Source of the DNA: Streptomyces rugosispiralis
Lineage (GTDB): Bacteria; Actinomycetota; Actinomycetes; Streptomycetales; Streptomycetaceae
NCBI RefSeq assembly: GCF_024505145.1
Contig: NZ_JANIAA010000001.1
Coordinates: 682,001 to 746,000, forward strand
Reading direction: 5' to 3'
DNA length: 64,000 nt
How positions within the stretch are numbered: the first letter of the stretch is position 1; the number at the start of each line of letters is the position of its first letter. The position numbers were made by a program, and so were the translations under genes. Of the stretch, positions 1-8,465 are shown piece by piece. Under the pieces are notes generated by a model. It worked only from the letters and a program-made list of their open reading frames with translations, was not told where the DNA came from and searched no databases.

Positions 1-284
1 GGCCAGCGGTAGCCCTGGGCCAGGCCACGCGGCTCGGTGAAGATCCGCGTGCCGAACCGGTCGCAGTACACGTTCTCGGCGGTGGCCACGCCGATGGCGG
101 CGAGCTCGTCGCCGAGGCCGAGTTCGACGAGCTCGCGCACGGCGTGTGGCAGCAGATTGATCCCGACGCCGAGCGGCCGGATCTCGCGGGCGCTCTCGAC
201 GACCGCCGCCTCGACCCCGGCCGCGTGGAGGCTCAGGGCGGTGGCCGGCCCGCCGATCCCGCCCCCGGCGATGAGCACACGCAT
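1..284 (-). CDS. FAD-dependent monooxygenase (N-terminal part, cut by window edge)
   Basis: The first 94 codons of a class A flavin monooxygenase are present; the rest lies beyond the left edge. Residues 7-12 form the GGGIGG dinucleotide-binding turn and are followed by a beta strand ending in VVES, the usual FAD ribose contact. Members of this family use NAD(P)H and O2 to hydroxylate aromatic or polyketide-like substrates in the cytoplasm; the substrate cannot be read from this fragment. The ATG shares one base with the stop codon of the upstream SnoaL-like gene (TGATG), so the two are very probably translationally coupled. The divergent LysR gene is the likely regulator. Confidence 0.85.
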   Translation of the reverse strand, partial: MRVLIAGGGIGGPATALSLHAAGVEAAVVESAREIRPLGVGINLLPHAVRELVELGLGDELAAIGVATAENVYCDRFGTRIFTEPRGLAQGYRW

Positions 285-721
285 CACTCGGCTCCGGCCC
301 CGGGACGGATCTCGGAGGGGGCCTCGGAACGGACCTCGGGGTGGTCCCCGGAGGGAACCCCGGGACGGATCTCGGGGCGGTCGATGATGCGCAGCCAGGT
401 GCCGTCCGGCTGGCGGCGGGCCACCTGCACCCGGCCGCCGGTGTTGTCGGCGGGGCGGGTCGAGGTGAGGGCCAGCTCGCCGTAGCGGACGGTCGGCAGC
501 GCCTCCTCCACCCGGAACGGGCGCGGGGCGTGCGCCAGCATCCGCTCGCAGACGGCGCGGATCGCCTCGCGGCCGACGGTCGTGGCACCCGGCGGGTAGG
601 CGAGCACCGCGTCGGGCTCGTAGAGCTCGGCCAGCCCCTCGGCGTCCCCGGCGTTGGCACGCTCCACGAACAGCCGGGCCAGATCCTCGGGGGTGGTGGC
701 GCGGGCACGGGTCTCGGTCAT
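284..721 (-). CDS. SnoaL-like / NTF2-fold protein
   Basis: A 145-residue protein whose N-terminal 115 residues look like a nuclear-transport-factor-2 fold of the SnoaL/DUF4440 type: an early helix containing FVERANAGDAEGL, then YEPDAVLAYP and the VGREAIRAV helix. Such proteins act as small cyclases, isomerases or accessory proteins for oxidative enzymes. The last 30 residues are a Pro/Glu/Arg-rich tail (GVPSGDHPEVRSEAPSE) that looks disordered and arises from an internal imperfect repeat. It is the first gene of an operon with the flavin monooxygenase, with a one-base stop/start overlap. The exact reaction is unknown. Confidence 0.75.
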   Translation of the reverse strand: MTETRARATTPEDLARLFVERANAGDAEGLAELYEPDAVLAYPPGATTVGREAIRAVCERMLAHAPRPFRVEEALPTVRYGELALTSTRPADNTGGRVQVARRQPDGTWLRIIDRPEIRPGVPSGDHPEVRSEAPSEIRPGAGAE

Positions 722-771
722 GGTCGACTCCTTTCGTCCGCCTCCACCCTCCAGCGGGCGCGATCAGAAGT

Positions 772-786
772 CCAAGAGATGGTTGG
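772..786. promoter_or_regulatory. Candidate LysR-regulator binding dyad between divergent genes
   Basis: The interrupted dyad CCAA-N7-TTGG (772-786) sits in the 88-bp gap between the SnoaL/monooxygenase operon and the LysR gene. LysR-type regulators usually bind such interrupted dyads near their own divergent promoter. A TAGAAT hexamer at 796-801 is a reasonable -10 for the LysR gene and lies only 8 bases before its ATG, which would give a nearly leaderless mRNA. The dyad is short, so this is a weak call. Confidence 0.3.
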
Positions 787-809
787 TCTGGTTGCTAGAA
801 TCATCGCTT

Positions 810-1718
810 ATGGAACTGCGGCAGCTTGAGTACTTCGTGGCGGTGGCCGAGGAGCGGAACTTCACCCGGGCCGCGGAGAAGGTGCGGGTGGCCCAGCCGG
901 GGGTCAGCGCTCAGATCCGCCGGCTGGAGCGCGAGCTGGGCGAGCAGCTGCTGGACCGCTCGGGCCGCTCGGTGCGGCTGACCGAGGCGGGGGCGGCCGT
1001 GCTGCCCTACGCGCGGGCCGCGCTCGCGGCGGTGGCGGGCGCCCGGCTCGCGGTGGACGAGCTGACCGGACTGCTGCGCGGGCATGTGGCGGTCGGGACG
1101 GTCACCTCGCACAGCGTGGATCTGCCGGGGCTGCTGGCGGAGTTCCACGACGCCCATCCGGCGGTGGAGATCACCCTCATCGAGGCCACGTCGGACGAAC
1201 TGCTGGAGGGTCTGCGCACGGGACGGCTCGACGCGGCGATCGTCAGCGTGGGCGCCACGACCCCGGCCGGGGTCGAGTTGGAGGTGATCACGGATCAGCC
1301 GATCGTGGCCGCGGTCAGCCCCGACCATGAGCTCGCCGTGCACTCGGCCATCTCGCTGGACACCCTGCGGGGCCGCGCGCTGATCAGCCTGCCGCGCGGC
1401 ACGGGGCTGCGCACCCGGATCGACGAGGCGTGCGCGGCCGCCGGTTTCACCCCGCACATCGCCTTCGAGGCCAGCGATCCGGAGGTGCTGGCGCAGCTCG
1501 CCGAGCGGGGGCTGGGCGCGGCGATCCTGCCCGGGGCGTTCGCCGAGGCGCGGTCGGACCGGCTGCGGTCGGTCCGCATCGACCGGCCGGCCCTGCGGGG
1601 GCGGCTGGCCTTCGCCTGGCGGGCGGACGGCCCGAGCGGCCCGGCCGGCCGGGCCCTGGTCGAGCGCGCCCGCACCGCCCTGGCGGCCGCCTCGGCCCCC
1701 GAGCGCGCCACCGGGTGA
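810..1718 (+). CDS. LysR-family transcriptional regulator
   Basis: A 302-residue LysR-type regulator of normal family length. The N-terminal winged helix begins MELRQLEYFVAVAEERNF, with the recognition helix around residues 28-40 (AQPGVSAQIRRLE). The periplasmic-binding-protein-like effector domain follows from about residue 90. An upstream in-frame extension to 654 was rejected because the family begins at this ELRQLEYF motif and a TAGAAT -10 lies just before the ATG. Being divergent from the SnoaL/monooxygenase pair it most likely controls that operon in response to a small co-inducer, by analogy with the family. Confidence 0.9.
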   Translation: MELRQLEYFVAVAEERNFTRAAEKVRVAQPGVSAQIRRLERELGEQLLDRSGRSVRLTEAGAAVLPYARAALAAVAGARLAVDELTGLLRGHVAVGTVTSHSVDLPGLLAEFHDAHPAVEITLIEATSDELLEGLRTGRLDAAIVSVGATTPAGVELEVITDQPIVAAVSPDHELAVHSAISLDTLRGRALISLPRGTGLRTRIDEACAAAGFTPHIAFEASDPEVLAQLAERGLGAAILPGAFAEARSDRLRSVRIDRPALRGRLAFAWRADGPSGPAGRALVERARTALAAASAPERATG

Positions 1719-1752
1719 GCGCTGGTCCTCCGTACCCACACCGCACCCCCCG

Positions 1753-1782
1753 TTGACAGCTCACCAGGGCGGATCCCACAAT
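1753..1782 (+). promoter_or_regulatory. Sigma-70-type promoter for the dioxygenase leader
   Basis: A perfect -35 TTGACA (1753-1758) is separated by 18 bases from CACAAT (1777-1782), which matches the -10 consensus at four of six positions. An ATG lies 7 bases after the -10, the geometry of leaderless actinobacterial mRNAs. Confidence 0.55.
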
Positions 1783-1789
1783 TGCGCTC

Positions 1790-1867
1790 ATGATCAGGCA
1801 CCGGTTCGACGCGACGGGACTCCTACGCGCCCCGGACCGGACCGGGTGTGAGCGCTCGGGCCTCTAA
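1790..1867 (+). CDS. Possible leaderless upstream ORF (25 aa) before the dioxygenase gene
   Basis: An ATG 7 bases downstream of a good promoter opens a 25-codon frame beginning MIRHRFDATGLLRA and containing one cysteine near its end (DRTGCERSG), stopping at TAA. There is no Shine-Dalgarno sequence, consistent with leaderless translation. It does not match the recognised RR-x-D-x-RR-x-ASA-x-CR leader seen at 39865, so its reality rests only on promoter geometry. If real it could act as an attenuating or sensing leader for the TauD-type gene 200 bases downstream. Confidence 0.3.
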   Translation: MIRHRFDATGLLRAPDRTGCERSGL

Positions 1868-2069
1868 CCGGGATTCTCCGCGTCCCGCGGCCACCGCCCC
1901 CGCGCCCCGAAGCCACGCCGGTCATTCCTCCCGCGATCGCCGGTCAGCCCCTGACGACCCGCACATCGCGACGCTCCGGACAACACTTCCGTGGTCTCCC
2001 CCGCGGCACGAGGGCACCTCCCCACCCCCCGCCTGCCCCCCTGTCCGCCGTCACGCACGAGGAGATGCC

Positions 2070-3005
2070 ATGACCGTCGTCGACACCCCACCCACGACTC
2101 TGCGCGAAGCCGCCATCCCGCCGGACGGCATGTACGAGGGCGAGCGCGTTCTGCGGCGGCTGCCCGAGGGATGGGAGGAGCGTCCGTACGAGCGGTTCGA
2201 GATCGTGCCACTCGGACGTGTCATCGGCGCCGAGATCCGCGGCCTGGACCTCTCCCGGCCACTGGAGCCCGCGCTGCGCGAGGAGCTGAACCGTGCCCTG
2301 CTGGAGTGGAAGGTGATCTTCTTCCGCGGTCAGCACCTCACTTCGGAGCAGCAGCGCGGATTCGCCCGGAACTGGGGCGAGTTGGAGACCAATCCACTGC
2401 TCGCCGCCGGGTCCAGCGAGGATGTGGTCCGCTTCGACAAGGCGTCCGGCGCCACCCCGACCTTCGAGAACATCTGGCACACCGACGTCACCTTCCGCGC
2501 CCGGCCCGCGCTCGGCGCCGTACTCCAGCTGCGCGAGGTGCCGCCGGTGGGCGGGGACACCATGTGGGCCGACATGGCGGCGGCGTACGACAACCTCCCG
2601 GCGGAGGTGAAGGAGCGCATCGACGGCGCCACCGCCGTCCACGACGTCATCCCCGGCTTCGTCCGCTTCTACGGACCGGAGCGGCTGGCCCCGTTCCAGG
2701 AGATGTTCCCGCCGGTGGAGCATCCGGTGGTGCGCAGCCATCCGGAGACCGGCCGGCGGATGCTGTTCGTCAACACCTCCTTCACCACCCGGATCACCGG
2801 GCTGGAGCGGGAGGAGAGCGACCGGCTGCTGAGCTTCCTGTGCCGTCAGGCGCACGTCCCGGAGTACCAGGTGCGGTTCCACTGGCAGCCGGGCGACATC
2901 GCGTTCTGGGACAACCGCGCCACACAGCACTACGCGGTCAACGACTACGCCCCGCACCGCAGGGTCGCCGAGCGCGTCGCCATCGAGGGCGACCGGCCGT
3001 TCTGA
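2070..3005 (+). CDS. TauD/TfdA-family Fe(II)/2-oxoglutarate dioxygenase
   Basis: A 311-residue cytoplasmic dioxygenase of the TauD/TfdA group. The iron triad is visible as H137-x-D139 (IWHTDVTF) and a distal histidine near 287 (TQHYAVNDY); the 2-oxoglutarate-binding arginine lies in HRRVAERV near residue 300. Members oxidise taurine, alkyl sulfates, 2,4-D or similar substrates, often to release sulfite or sulfate. The start was set at 2070 because GAGGAG precedes it and the family begins shortly afterwards. It stands alone behind its own promoter. The substrate is not identifiable; a sulfur-scavenging role is plausible but inferred. Confidence 0.88.
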   Translation: MTVVDTPPTTLREAAIPPDGMYEGERVLRRLPEGWEERPYERFEIVPLGRVIGAEIRGLDLSRPLEPALREELNRALLEWKVIFFRGQHLTSEQQRGFARNWGELETNPLLAAGSSEDVVRFDKASGATPTFENIWHTDVTFRARPALGAVLQLREVPPVGGDTMWADMAAAYDNLPAEVKERIDGATAVHDVIPGFVRFYGPERLAPFQEMFPPVEHPVVRSHPETGRRMLFVNTSFTTRITGLEREESDRLLSFLCRQAHVPEYQVRFHWQPGDIAFWDNRATQHYAVNDYAPHRRVAERVAIEGDRPF

Positions 3006-3174
3006 CCCCGGCCGCTCCGCCACGACCTCCGATATGACGATTTTCGGCCATCCGGGCGGGGCCCGTACCCGGCGCGGGCTTGTTCCCGGCGGATGAAACG
3101 ATGCGCGGCAGCGGCCACATCGGAGGTATAACCATTGCGGAGTGGTCAGTTGACGAGCCGATGGAAGGGGACGG

Positions 3175-5952
3175 GTGCGATACCGGGTCCTGGGGGCGCT
3201 TGAGCTGCGCACCGGCGAGGGGTGGGCCTCCCTGGGGCCGGCGAAGTGGCGGACGCTGCTCGCGGTGCTGCTGTGCCACGCCAACCAGACCGTCTCCACC
3301 GAACGGCTCCTGGACGAGCTCTGGGGCGAGGACCGGGCGCCCCAGAGCGCCACCAAGCTGCTGCAGACCTATGTCTCCCGGCTCCGCCAGACCATGGGCG
3401 ACGAGGCCGGGCAGACCCTGATCACCGAGAAGCAGGGCTACAAGGCGCAGGGCTACCGACTGGCGGTGGAGGCCGCCGAGTTCGACGCCCACCGCTTCGA
3501 GCAGCTGGTCGAGGAGGGGCGGCGGGCGCTCGACCGGGAGGCGCCCGAGGCCGCGGCTGAGCGGCTGCGCGAGGCGCTGGCGATGTGGCGCGGCACCCCG
3601 TTCGCCGATGTGCCCCCGACCCCGGCGGTGACGGCGGAGGCCACCCGGCTCGAGGAGTGCCGGCTGCAGGCCGTGGACGCCCGGATCGACGCGGACCTGC
3701 GGTGCGGGCGCCATACGGCCGTACTGCGCGAGCTGGAGGCACTGACCGCCGAGCATCCGTTCCGCGAGGAGTTGCGCGGCCGATTGATGCTGGCGCTGTA
3801 CCGGTCCGGGCGGCAGGCCGACGCCCTGGCCGCCTACCGCGAGCTGCGCCGGCTGCTGAGCGAGGAGCTGGGGGTCGAGCCGACCCCGCCGCTGCGCGAC
3901 CTCCACGAGCGGATCCTGAACGCCGACGCCTCCCTGATGGCCGCGCCCGCCCTGGAGGCGGACCGGCCCGACCCCGCCGCCGCTGCCCGCAAGGCCCACC
4001 GGGGGCCCCGCCAACTGCCGCCCGCCAGCCCCGCGTTCACCGGCCGCCACGGCGAGGTCGCGGTGATCCGGGCGCTGATGGACACGGCCGGGGACCCGGA
4101 GGCGGGCGAGGGCGGGCGGTCGGTGGTGCTCGCCGCCATCGACGGCACCGGCGGGGTCGGCAAGTCGACCCTGGCCATCCACACCGCCCACCAGCTCGCC
4201 GACCGCTTCCCCGACGGTCAGCTCTATGTGGATCTGTACGGGGCGACCGCCGGGCAGTCGGCCCTGGACCCCGGCGAGGTGCTCGGCCGGTTTCTGCGCG
4301 CCCTCGGCGTGGACGGCTCCAACGTGCCGAGCGACACCGACGAGGCGTCCGCGCAGTTCCGTTCGCTGGCGGCGGGCCGGAGACTGCTGGTGATCCTCGA
4401 CAACGCCGCCAGTGTGGACCAGGTGCGGCCGCTGATCCCCGCCGGGCCGGGCTGCGCCGCGCTGATCACCAGCCGCGAGATGCTGACCACTCTGGAGGGC
4501 GCCACCCATCTGCATCTGGATGTGCTCCCGCAGGACCAGGCGGTGGCGCTGCTGGAACGGGTCGTGGGCGCGGAGCGGGTGCGGGCGGAGCCCGCCGAGG
4601 CGGAGGAGATCACCCGGCTGTGCGGCTGGCTGCCGCTGGCGCTGCGGATCGCCGGTGCCCGGCTGGCCGCCCGCCCCGCGTGGCCGCTGCGCACCCTGGT
4701 GACCAAGCTGACCGACGCCCGGGGCCGGCTGGACGAGCTGCGCTTCGGCGATCTGGCCGTCCGCGTCAGCTTCCAGGTGAGCTACGAGGGTTTCCGGCTC
4801 GGCCGGCGCTCCGACGACCTGGACGCGGTCCGCGCCTTCCGGCTGCTCAGCGTGGTGCACGGACACGATGTGAGCCTGCCGGTGGCCGCCGCGCTGCTGG
4901 ACCTGCCCGCCGACCGCACCGAGAACGCGCTGGAGCGGCTGGTCGACGCCCAGCTCCTGGAGAGCCGGGACTCCGTCCGCTACCACATGCACGATCTGCT
5001 GCGGCTGTTCGCGTCGGAGCAGGCGCAGCAGGAGGAGCCCGAGGCGGAGCGCGCGGCGGCGCTGGAGCGGGCGCTGACCTGCTACGCGGCCACCGCCCAG
5101 CGGGCGGTCACCCTGCTCGGCCCGCTCCGCCCCTGGCCCCGGCACCCGGTCGAGGGCCCGACGGTGCCGCTGAGCGGCCAGGACGAGGCGGAGAGCTGGC
5201 TGAAGGACGAGTTGCCCAATCTGCTGGCCGCCGTCGCCCAGGCGGCCGAGCCCACCCAGCCCGAGGCGATAGCGCGCCTGGGGTTGCGGCTGGCGCGGGC
5301 GCTCCAGTGGTTCCTCTTCCCCCGGGCCCACGCCCAGGATCTCCAGACGGTCAACGAGCTGGCCCTCGAGACCGCCCGCCACCTGGGCGACCCGGTGAGC
5401 GAGGCATGGGCGCTGGACGGCCTCTCCGCCGCGTACTGGCTGCAGCACAGCTACGACGAGGTACGCACCACCCTGGAGTCGGCGCTGGAGATCTGGCGCG
5501 AACTGGACCACCGGGAGGGCGAGTTGCGCACCGCGTGCAATCTCGCGGACGCGCTGTGCGAACTGGGCCTGTACGAGGAGGCCATCACGGTGCAGGAGCG
5601 GCAGCTCGCCCTCGCCCGGGAGGCCGGGGATCTGCCGGCCGAGGTGATCGGCCTGGGCAACCTCGGCCGGGCCCACCGGGGCCTGAGCCGTCCCGAGGAC
5701 GCCCTGACCTGTTTCAAGGAGAGCCTGGAGCAGGCCCGCCGGACGGGCAACATCCACCATGAGGGCTTCGCCCTCTACGAGATCGGCATCACCTATATGG
5801 AGCAGGGCAGGTTCCCCGAGGGCCGGGCCCATATGGACCAGGCCCTGCCGGTGTGGAAGCGCCCCGGTACGTACGAGAGCTGGCGCGGGCACACCTGGAG
5901 CGGGCTCTTCCCCGCCTGTATGACCCTGCAGATCGGCCCCGGCCCGCGCTGA
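3175..5952 (+). CDS. SARP-type transcriptional regulator with NB-ARC and TPR domains (AfsR-like)
   Basis: A 925-residue regulator starting at GTG behind the strong site GGAAGGGGA. Order of domains: OmpR-type winged helix (about 1-95), bacterial transcriptional activation domain (about 100-250, containing EFDAHRFEQLV), an NB-ARC ATPase with P-loop GTGGVGKST at 324-332 and a Walker-B-like LLVILDNA, and C-terminal tetratricopeptide repeats from about 760. AfsR, the best-known relative, is near 990 residues, so the TPR region here may lack a repeat. Such proteins switch on secondary-metabolite or developmental genes. No biosynthetic cluster adjoins it, so its target is unknown; the neighbouring dioxygenase has its own promoter. 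Confidence 0.9.
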   Translation: MRYRVLGALELRTGEGWASLGPAKWRTLLAVLLCHANQTVSTERLLDELWGEDRAPQSATKLLQTYVSRLRQTMGDEAGQTLITEKQGYKAQGYRLAVEAAEFDAHRFEQLVEEGRRALDREAPEAAAERLREALAMWRGTPFADVPPTPAVTAEATRLEECRLQAVDARIDADLRCGRHTAVLRELEALTAEHPFREELRGRLMLALYRSGRQADALAAYRELRRLLSEELGVEPTPPLRDLHERILNADASLMAAPALEADRPDPAAAARKAHRGPRQLPPASPAFTGRHGEVAVIRALMDTAGDPEAGEGGRSVVLAAIDGTGGVGKSTLAIHTAHQLADRFPDGQLYVDLYGATAGQSALDPGEVLGRFLRALGVDGSNVPSDTDEASAQFRSLAAGRRLLVILDNAASVDQVRPLIPAGPGCAALITSREMLTTLEGATHLHLDVLPQDQAVALLERVVGAERVRAEPAEAEEITRLCGWLPLALRIAGARLAARPAWPLRTLVTKLTDARGRLDELRFGDLAVRVSFQVSYEGFRLGRRSDDLDAVRAFRLLSVVHGHDVSLPVAAALLDLPADRTENALERLVDAQLLESRDSVRYHMHDLLRLFASEQAQQEEPEAERAAALERALTCYAATAQRAVTLLGPLRPWPRHPVEGPTVPLSGQDEAESWLKDELPNLLAAVAQAAEPTQPEAIARLGLRLARALQWFLFPRAHAQDLQTVNELALETARHLGDPVSEAWALDGLSAAYWLQHSYDEVRTTLESALEIWRELDHREGELRTACNLADALCELGLYEEAITVQERQLALAREAGDLPAEVIGLGNLGRAHRGLSRPEDALTCFKESLEQARRTGNIHHEGFALYEIGITYMEQGRFPEGRAHMDQALPVWKRPGTYESWRGHTWSGLFPACMTLQIGPGPR

Positions 5953-6000
5953 GGCGGGATCCGGGGCGCATGTGGACGCCGGGCGAGGGCGCGGTCGGGG

Positions 6001-6834
6001 CTACGGCTTGCGGGCCACCCCGCCGTAGGCCCACACCCGGCTCGGGTCGGACTCGGCGCCGATGCCGGGACGCCAGGAGGGCAGTTGCACCAGGCCCGGG
6101 GCGAGCAGGTCGAGCCCGGTGAAGAACTCCATGATCCCGGCATGGTCGCGGGCGACCAGGGACACCGGGCCCTCGAAGCTGATGACCTCCCAGTCCCGGT
6201 CGGTGTCCAGGGTGAAGTCGCCGGTGGCGTGGGAGAGGACCAGACAGCTGCCCGGCGCGGCCCAGTCCATGAGCCGGCGGACGATGCCGACGGGGTTCGC
6301 CAGGTCCTCGATGTAGTCGAGGACGAGCGTCAGCAGGATGGCGACCGGCTGTGCGGGGTCGAGCAGCCGCCGCAGCTCCTCATGGCCCAGGAGGTCCTCG
6401 GGCGAGCGGATGTCAGTCTTGATCATCGTGGTGCCGGAGACGGAGAGCCGGGCCTGGCCGTGGCTCGCCACGATGGGGTCGTTGTCGGCGTAGACCACCC
6501 GGGCCCGGGGATTCACGGCCTGGGCGATTTCATGCACATTCGGGGTCGCCGGCAATCCAGCGCCGATATCCAGGAATTGGCTGATGCCATTGGCGGCGAG
6601 ATGGCGGACGGCCCGGTGCAGAAATCTCCGATTGGAGAGCGCGGTGTCGCGGACTTCCGGGGCGACACCGAGAAATCGCTGGGCCTGCTCGTAATCGGCG
6701 AGGTAATTGTCCTTGCCGCCGACGAGATAGTTGTAGACCCTGGCCGGGTTCGCCTCGCTGACCGCAAGACGTCCGTGGTCGGCCGGCCGCCACTCCCTCG
6801 TCCTGAGCCCGATGCCGGGTCCGCTGCTCTTCAT
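6001..6834 (-). CDS. SAV2177-type SAM-dependent methyltransferase
   Basis: A 277-residue member of the actinobacterial SAV2177/DUF574 methyltransferase family. It carries the family hallmark ARVYNYLVGGKDNY (31-44), the SAM-binding turn FLDIGAGLP (87-95) and the acidic ribose contact YADNDP (115-120). Substrates of this large family are mostly unknown. The ATG at 6834 was chosen over longer frames because TAAGGGA precedes it with good spacing and the family starts nearby. It lies 52 bases downstream of a small co-directional gene and is probably co-transcribed with it. Confidence 0.9.
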   Translation of the reverse strand: MKSSGPGIGLRTREWRPADHGRLAVSEANPARVYNYLVGGKDNYLADYEQAQRFLGVAPEVRDTALSNRRFLHRAVRHLAANGISQFLDIGAGLPATPNVHEIAQAVNPRARVVYADNDPIVASHGQARLSVSGTTMIKTDIRSPEDLLGHEELRRLLDPAQPVAILLTLVLDYIEDLANPVGIVRRLMDWAAPGSCLVLSHATGDFTLDTDRDWEVISFEGPVSLVARDHAGIMEFFTGLDLLAPGLVQLPSWRPGIGAESDPSRVWAYGGVARKP

Positions 6835-6886
6835 GGTGATTCCCTTACCACTAGCACTGCCTCGCCTCACCCCCGACGGTTCCGGA

Positions 6887-7210
6887 TCACTGCGGGTGCG
6901 GAGCCGCGCCCGGACGCCACGTGACCGTCTTCCTCGGCCCCGGTTCCGCCCAGGCCACCGGATCCCGCGCCCATAGGTGGAAGGGCAGCTCGACATCCGC
7001 GGAGACCCGGCTGAGCTGGCCCCAGGAGTACGCCCCGGAGTGGGCCGCGGTGGCCTGGAGCGCCGCCTCGAGACAGGCACGGGCGGTACGTTCGGCCCGG
7101 CAGGTGCCGCTCGGGCCGGACCCCTCCACCCCGCCGCAGAGCTGAAAGGTGCTCCAGGCGTAGAGGGGTTCGTCCTCGACTTGAGGCTGATGCTGCTGGT
7201 CGACGTTCAC
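6887..7210 (-). CDS. Small conserved-looking hypothetical protein upstream of the methyltransferase
   Basis: A 107-residue protein starting with GTG behind GGAGAGGG. It is rich in Trp, Ala and Pro (YAWSTFQLCGG, YSWGQLSR, FHLWARDP), has two cysteines and no signal peptide or membrane segment. I do not recognise the family. Its position immediately before a SAV2177-type methyltransferase suggests the pair functions together; the methyltransferase substrate could even be this protein, but that is speculation. Confidence 0.6.
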   Translation of the reverse strand: MNVDQQHQPQVEDEPLYAWSTFQLCGGVEGSGPSGTCRAERTARACLEAALQATAAHSGAYSWGQLSRVSADVELPFHLWARDPVAWAEPGPRKTVTWRPGAAPHPQ

Positions 7211-7306
7211 AGGCCCTCTCCAGACGCGTCCCTACCGGGCGGCTGTAGCGATGCGTCCAGCATGGAAGAGGGCGGATCAGCGGCGGTATACCGGCGGTAA
7301 AGCGAC

Positions 7307-7356
7307 GGCCGCGGCGGCTCGACCGGGTCCGCCCCGGTCGGGGCACCGCCGCGGCC
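7307..7356 (-). terminator. Two-tier GC hairpin downstream of the hydrolase gene
   Basis: An outer stem pairs 7307-7317 (GGCCGCGGCGG) with 7346-7356 and an inner stem pairs 7320-7327 (CGACCGGG) with 7333-7340, both perfect. It lies about 75 bases beyond the hydrolase stop codon and upstream of the next co-directional gene at 7210. There is no U-tract, which is common for actinobacterial terminators. Confidence 0.55.
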
Positions 7357-7431
7357 GCATCGCGTTCCGCGCTGGAAAGGGCCCTGGTCACGCACCATAT
7401 GACGGCATGGCGCCGGTCCAGGGCCGCCCGG

Positions 7432-8313
7432 TCACCCGGCGAGCCAGGCCAGGACCTCCCGGTTGATCCGCTCGGGCTGCTCCAGGTGGAGGAAGTGCCC
7501 GGTGCCGTCGATCAGTTCCATGCGCGAGCCCGCGGGGAGGTGGTCCTCGGCCCCCTGGACGACATCGGCGCCGATGCAGCCGTCGTCGCCGCCGTGGAGG
7601 TAGAGGATGGGGACCTCCCCGGTCGCGGTAATGGCCTCCTGCTCGGCCGCGTACGCCGCCACATGGCGCGACGGGTCGAACAGCGCCCGGTAGTAGCCGA
7701 TCGCGGCAGCGAGGTGGGCCGGGTCCCGCAGGCTCTCCTTGACGTGCGCGATGTCCTCGGCGGCGTCCTTGTACCCGGGCGACCAGTCGCGCCACAGGCC
7801 GTCGATCAGGGCCATGTCGTGCGCCGCCGCCCCGGCCTCGGCCAGCGGCGTCTGGAACAGGAAGATGTAGAAGGAGCGCTTGAACTGGCCGTAGTCATAG
7901 TTGAAGAAGTCGGCCAGCACCCCGCCCAGCGGGGGCACCGACATCGTGACCGCGCGCCGCCAGCGCTCGGGGGCGCTGCCGGTGGCGCCATACGCGGCGA
8001 TGGCGCCCCAGTCGTGGCCGATGAGCACGGCGTCGCCGTCGCCGCCGAACGCCTCGTGGAGCGCGTTGGCGTCGGCGGCGATCGCACCGGCCTGGTACGC
8101 GCCGTCGGCGGGTATGCCGCTGGGCGCGTAGCCCCTCATGAAGGGCGCCACGGCGTGGTAGCCCGCGTCCGCGAGCGCGGGCAGCAGATGACGCCAGGAG
8201 TGTGCGGAGTCCGGGAAGCCGTGCAAGCAGAGCGCCAATGGGGCGTCCGCCGGGCCCGCTTCGAAATACCCGAAATCAAGTCCATTTGCGTTGATGTTCT
8301 TCAGCTCTGTCAC
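7432..8313 (-). CDS. Alpha/beta hydrolase, epoxide-hydrolase-like
   Basis: A 293-residue alpha/beta hydrolase starting with GTG. The oxyanion-side motif HGFPDS is at 31-36, the nucleophile elbow is GHDWGA with Asp101, and the catalytic histidine is H273 in GHFLH. An aspartate nucleophile is characteristic of epoxide hydrolases and haloalkane dehalogenases, so hydrolysis of an epoxide or alkyl halide is more likely than ester cleavage. It is cytoplasmic and monocistronic between a hairpin and a divergent promoter region. The substrate is unknown. Confidence 0.87.
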   Translation of the reverse strand: MTELKNINANGLDFGYFEAGPADAPLALCLHGFPDSAHSWRHLLPALADAGYHAVAPFMRGYAPSGIPADGAYQAGAIAADANALHEAFGGDGDAVLIGHDWGAIAAYGATGSAPERWRRAVTMSVPPLGGVLADFFNYDYGQFKRSFYIFLFQTPLAEAGAAAHDMALIDGLWRDWSPGYKDAAEDIAHVKESLRDPAHLAAAIGYYRALFDPSRHVAAYAAEQEAITATGEVPILYLHGGDDGCIGADVVQGAEDHLPAGSRMELIDGTGHFLHLEQPERINREVLAWLAG

Positions 8314-8465
8314 GCCCGAGGATGCTAATGCACCGTCAGGATGGCGTCCATGTATGGCCGGAACGGGCTGCGCGCCGGGCCGGAGAAGTGGCAGACTGCG
8401 CTATACCGTCCGGAAATTCGATGACGCACCGCGTGTTTTCGCCGGCCGAGCCCCAGGGAGGCCCG

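Larger units (their letters stand above)
1719..2069 (+). other. Long 5' region of the TauD-type dioxygenase gene
   Basis: This 351-base non-coding stretch holds a promoter at 1753-1782, a possible leaderless upstream ORF at 1790-1867, and a run of roughly 200 C-rich bases up to the ribosome-binding site (GAGGAG, about 2059-2064). I found no convincing terminator hairpin or riboswitch consensus in it. Confidence 0.5.

Noticed and set aside
2938..5892. Open reading frame of 984 codons on the minus strand
   Set aside because: It is antisense to the SARP gene and the dioxygenase, is Arg/Gly/Gln-rich with no domain, and exists only because high third-position GC leaves stop codons rare.
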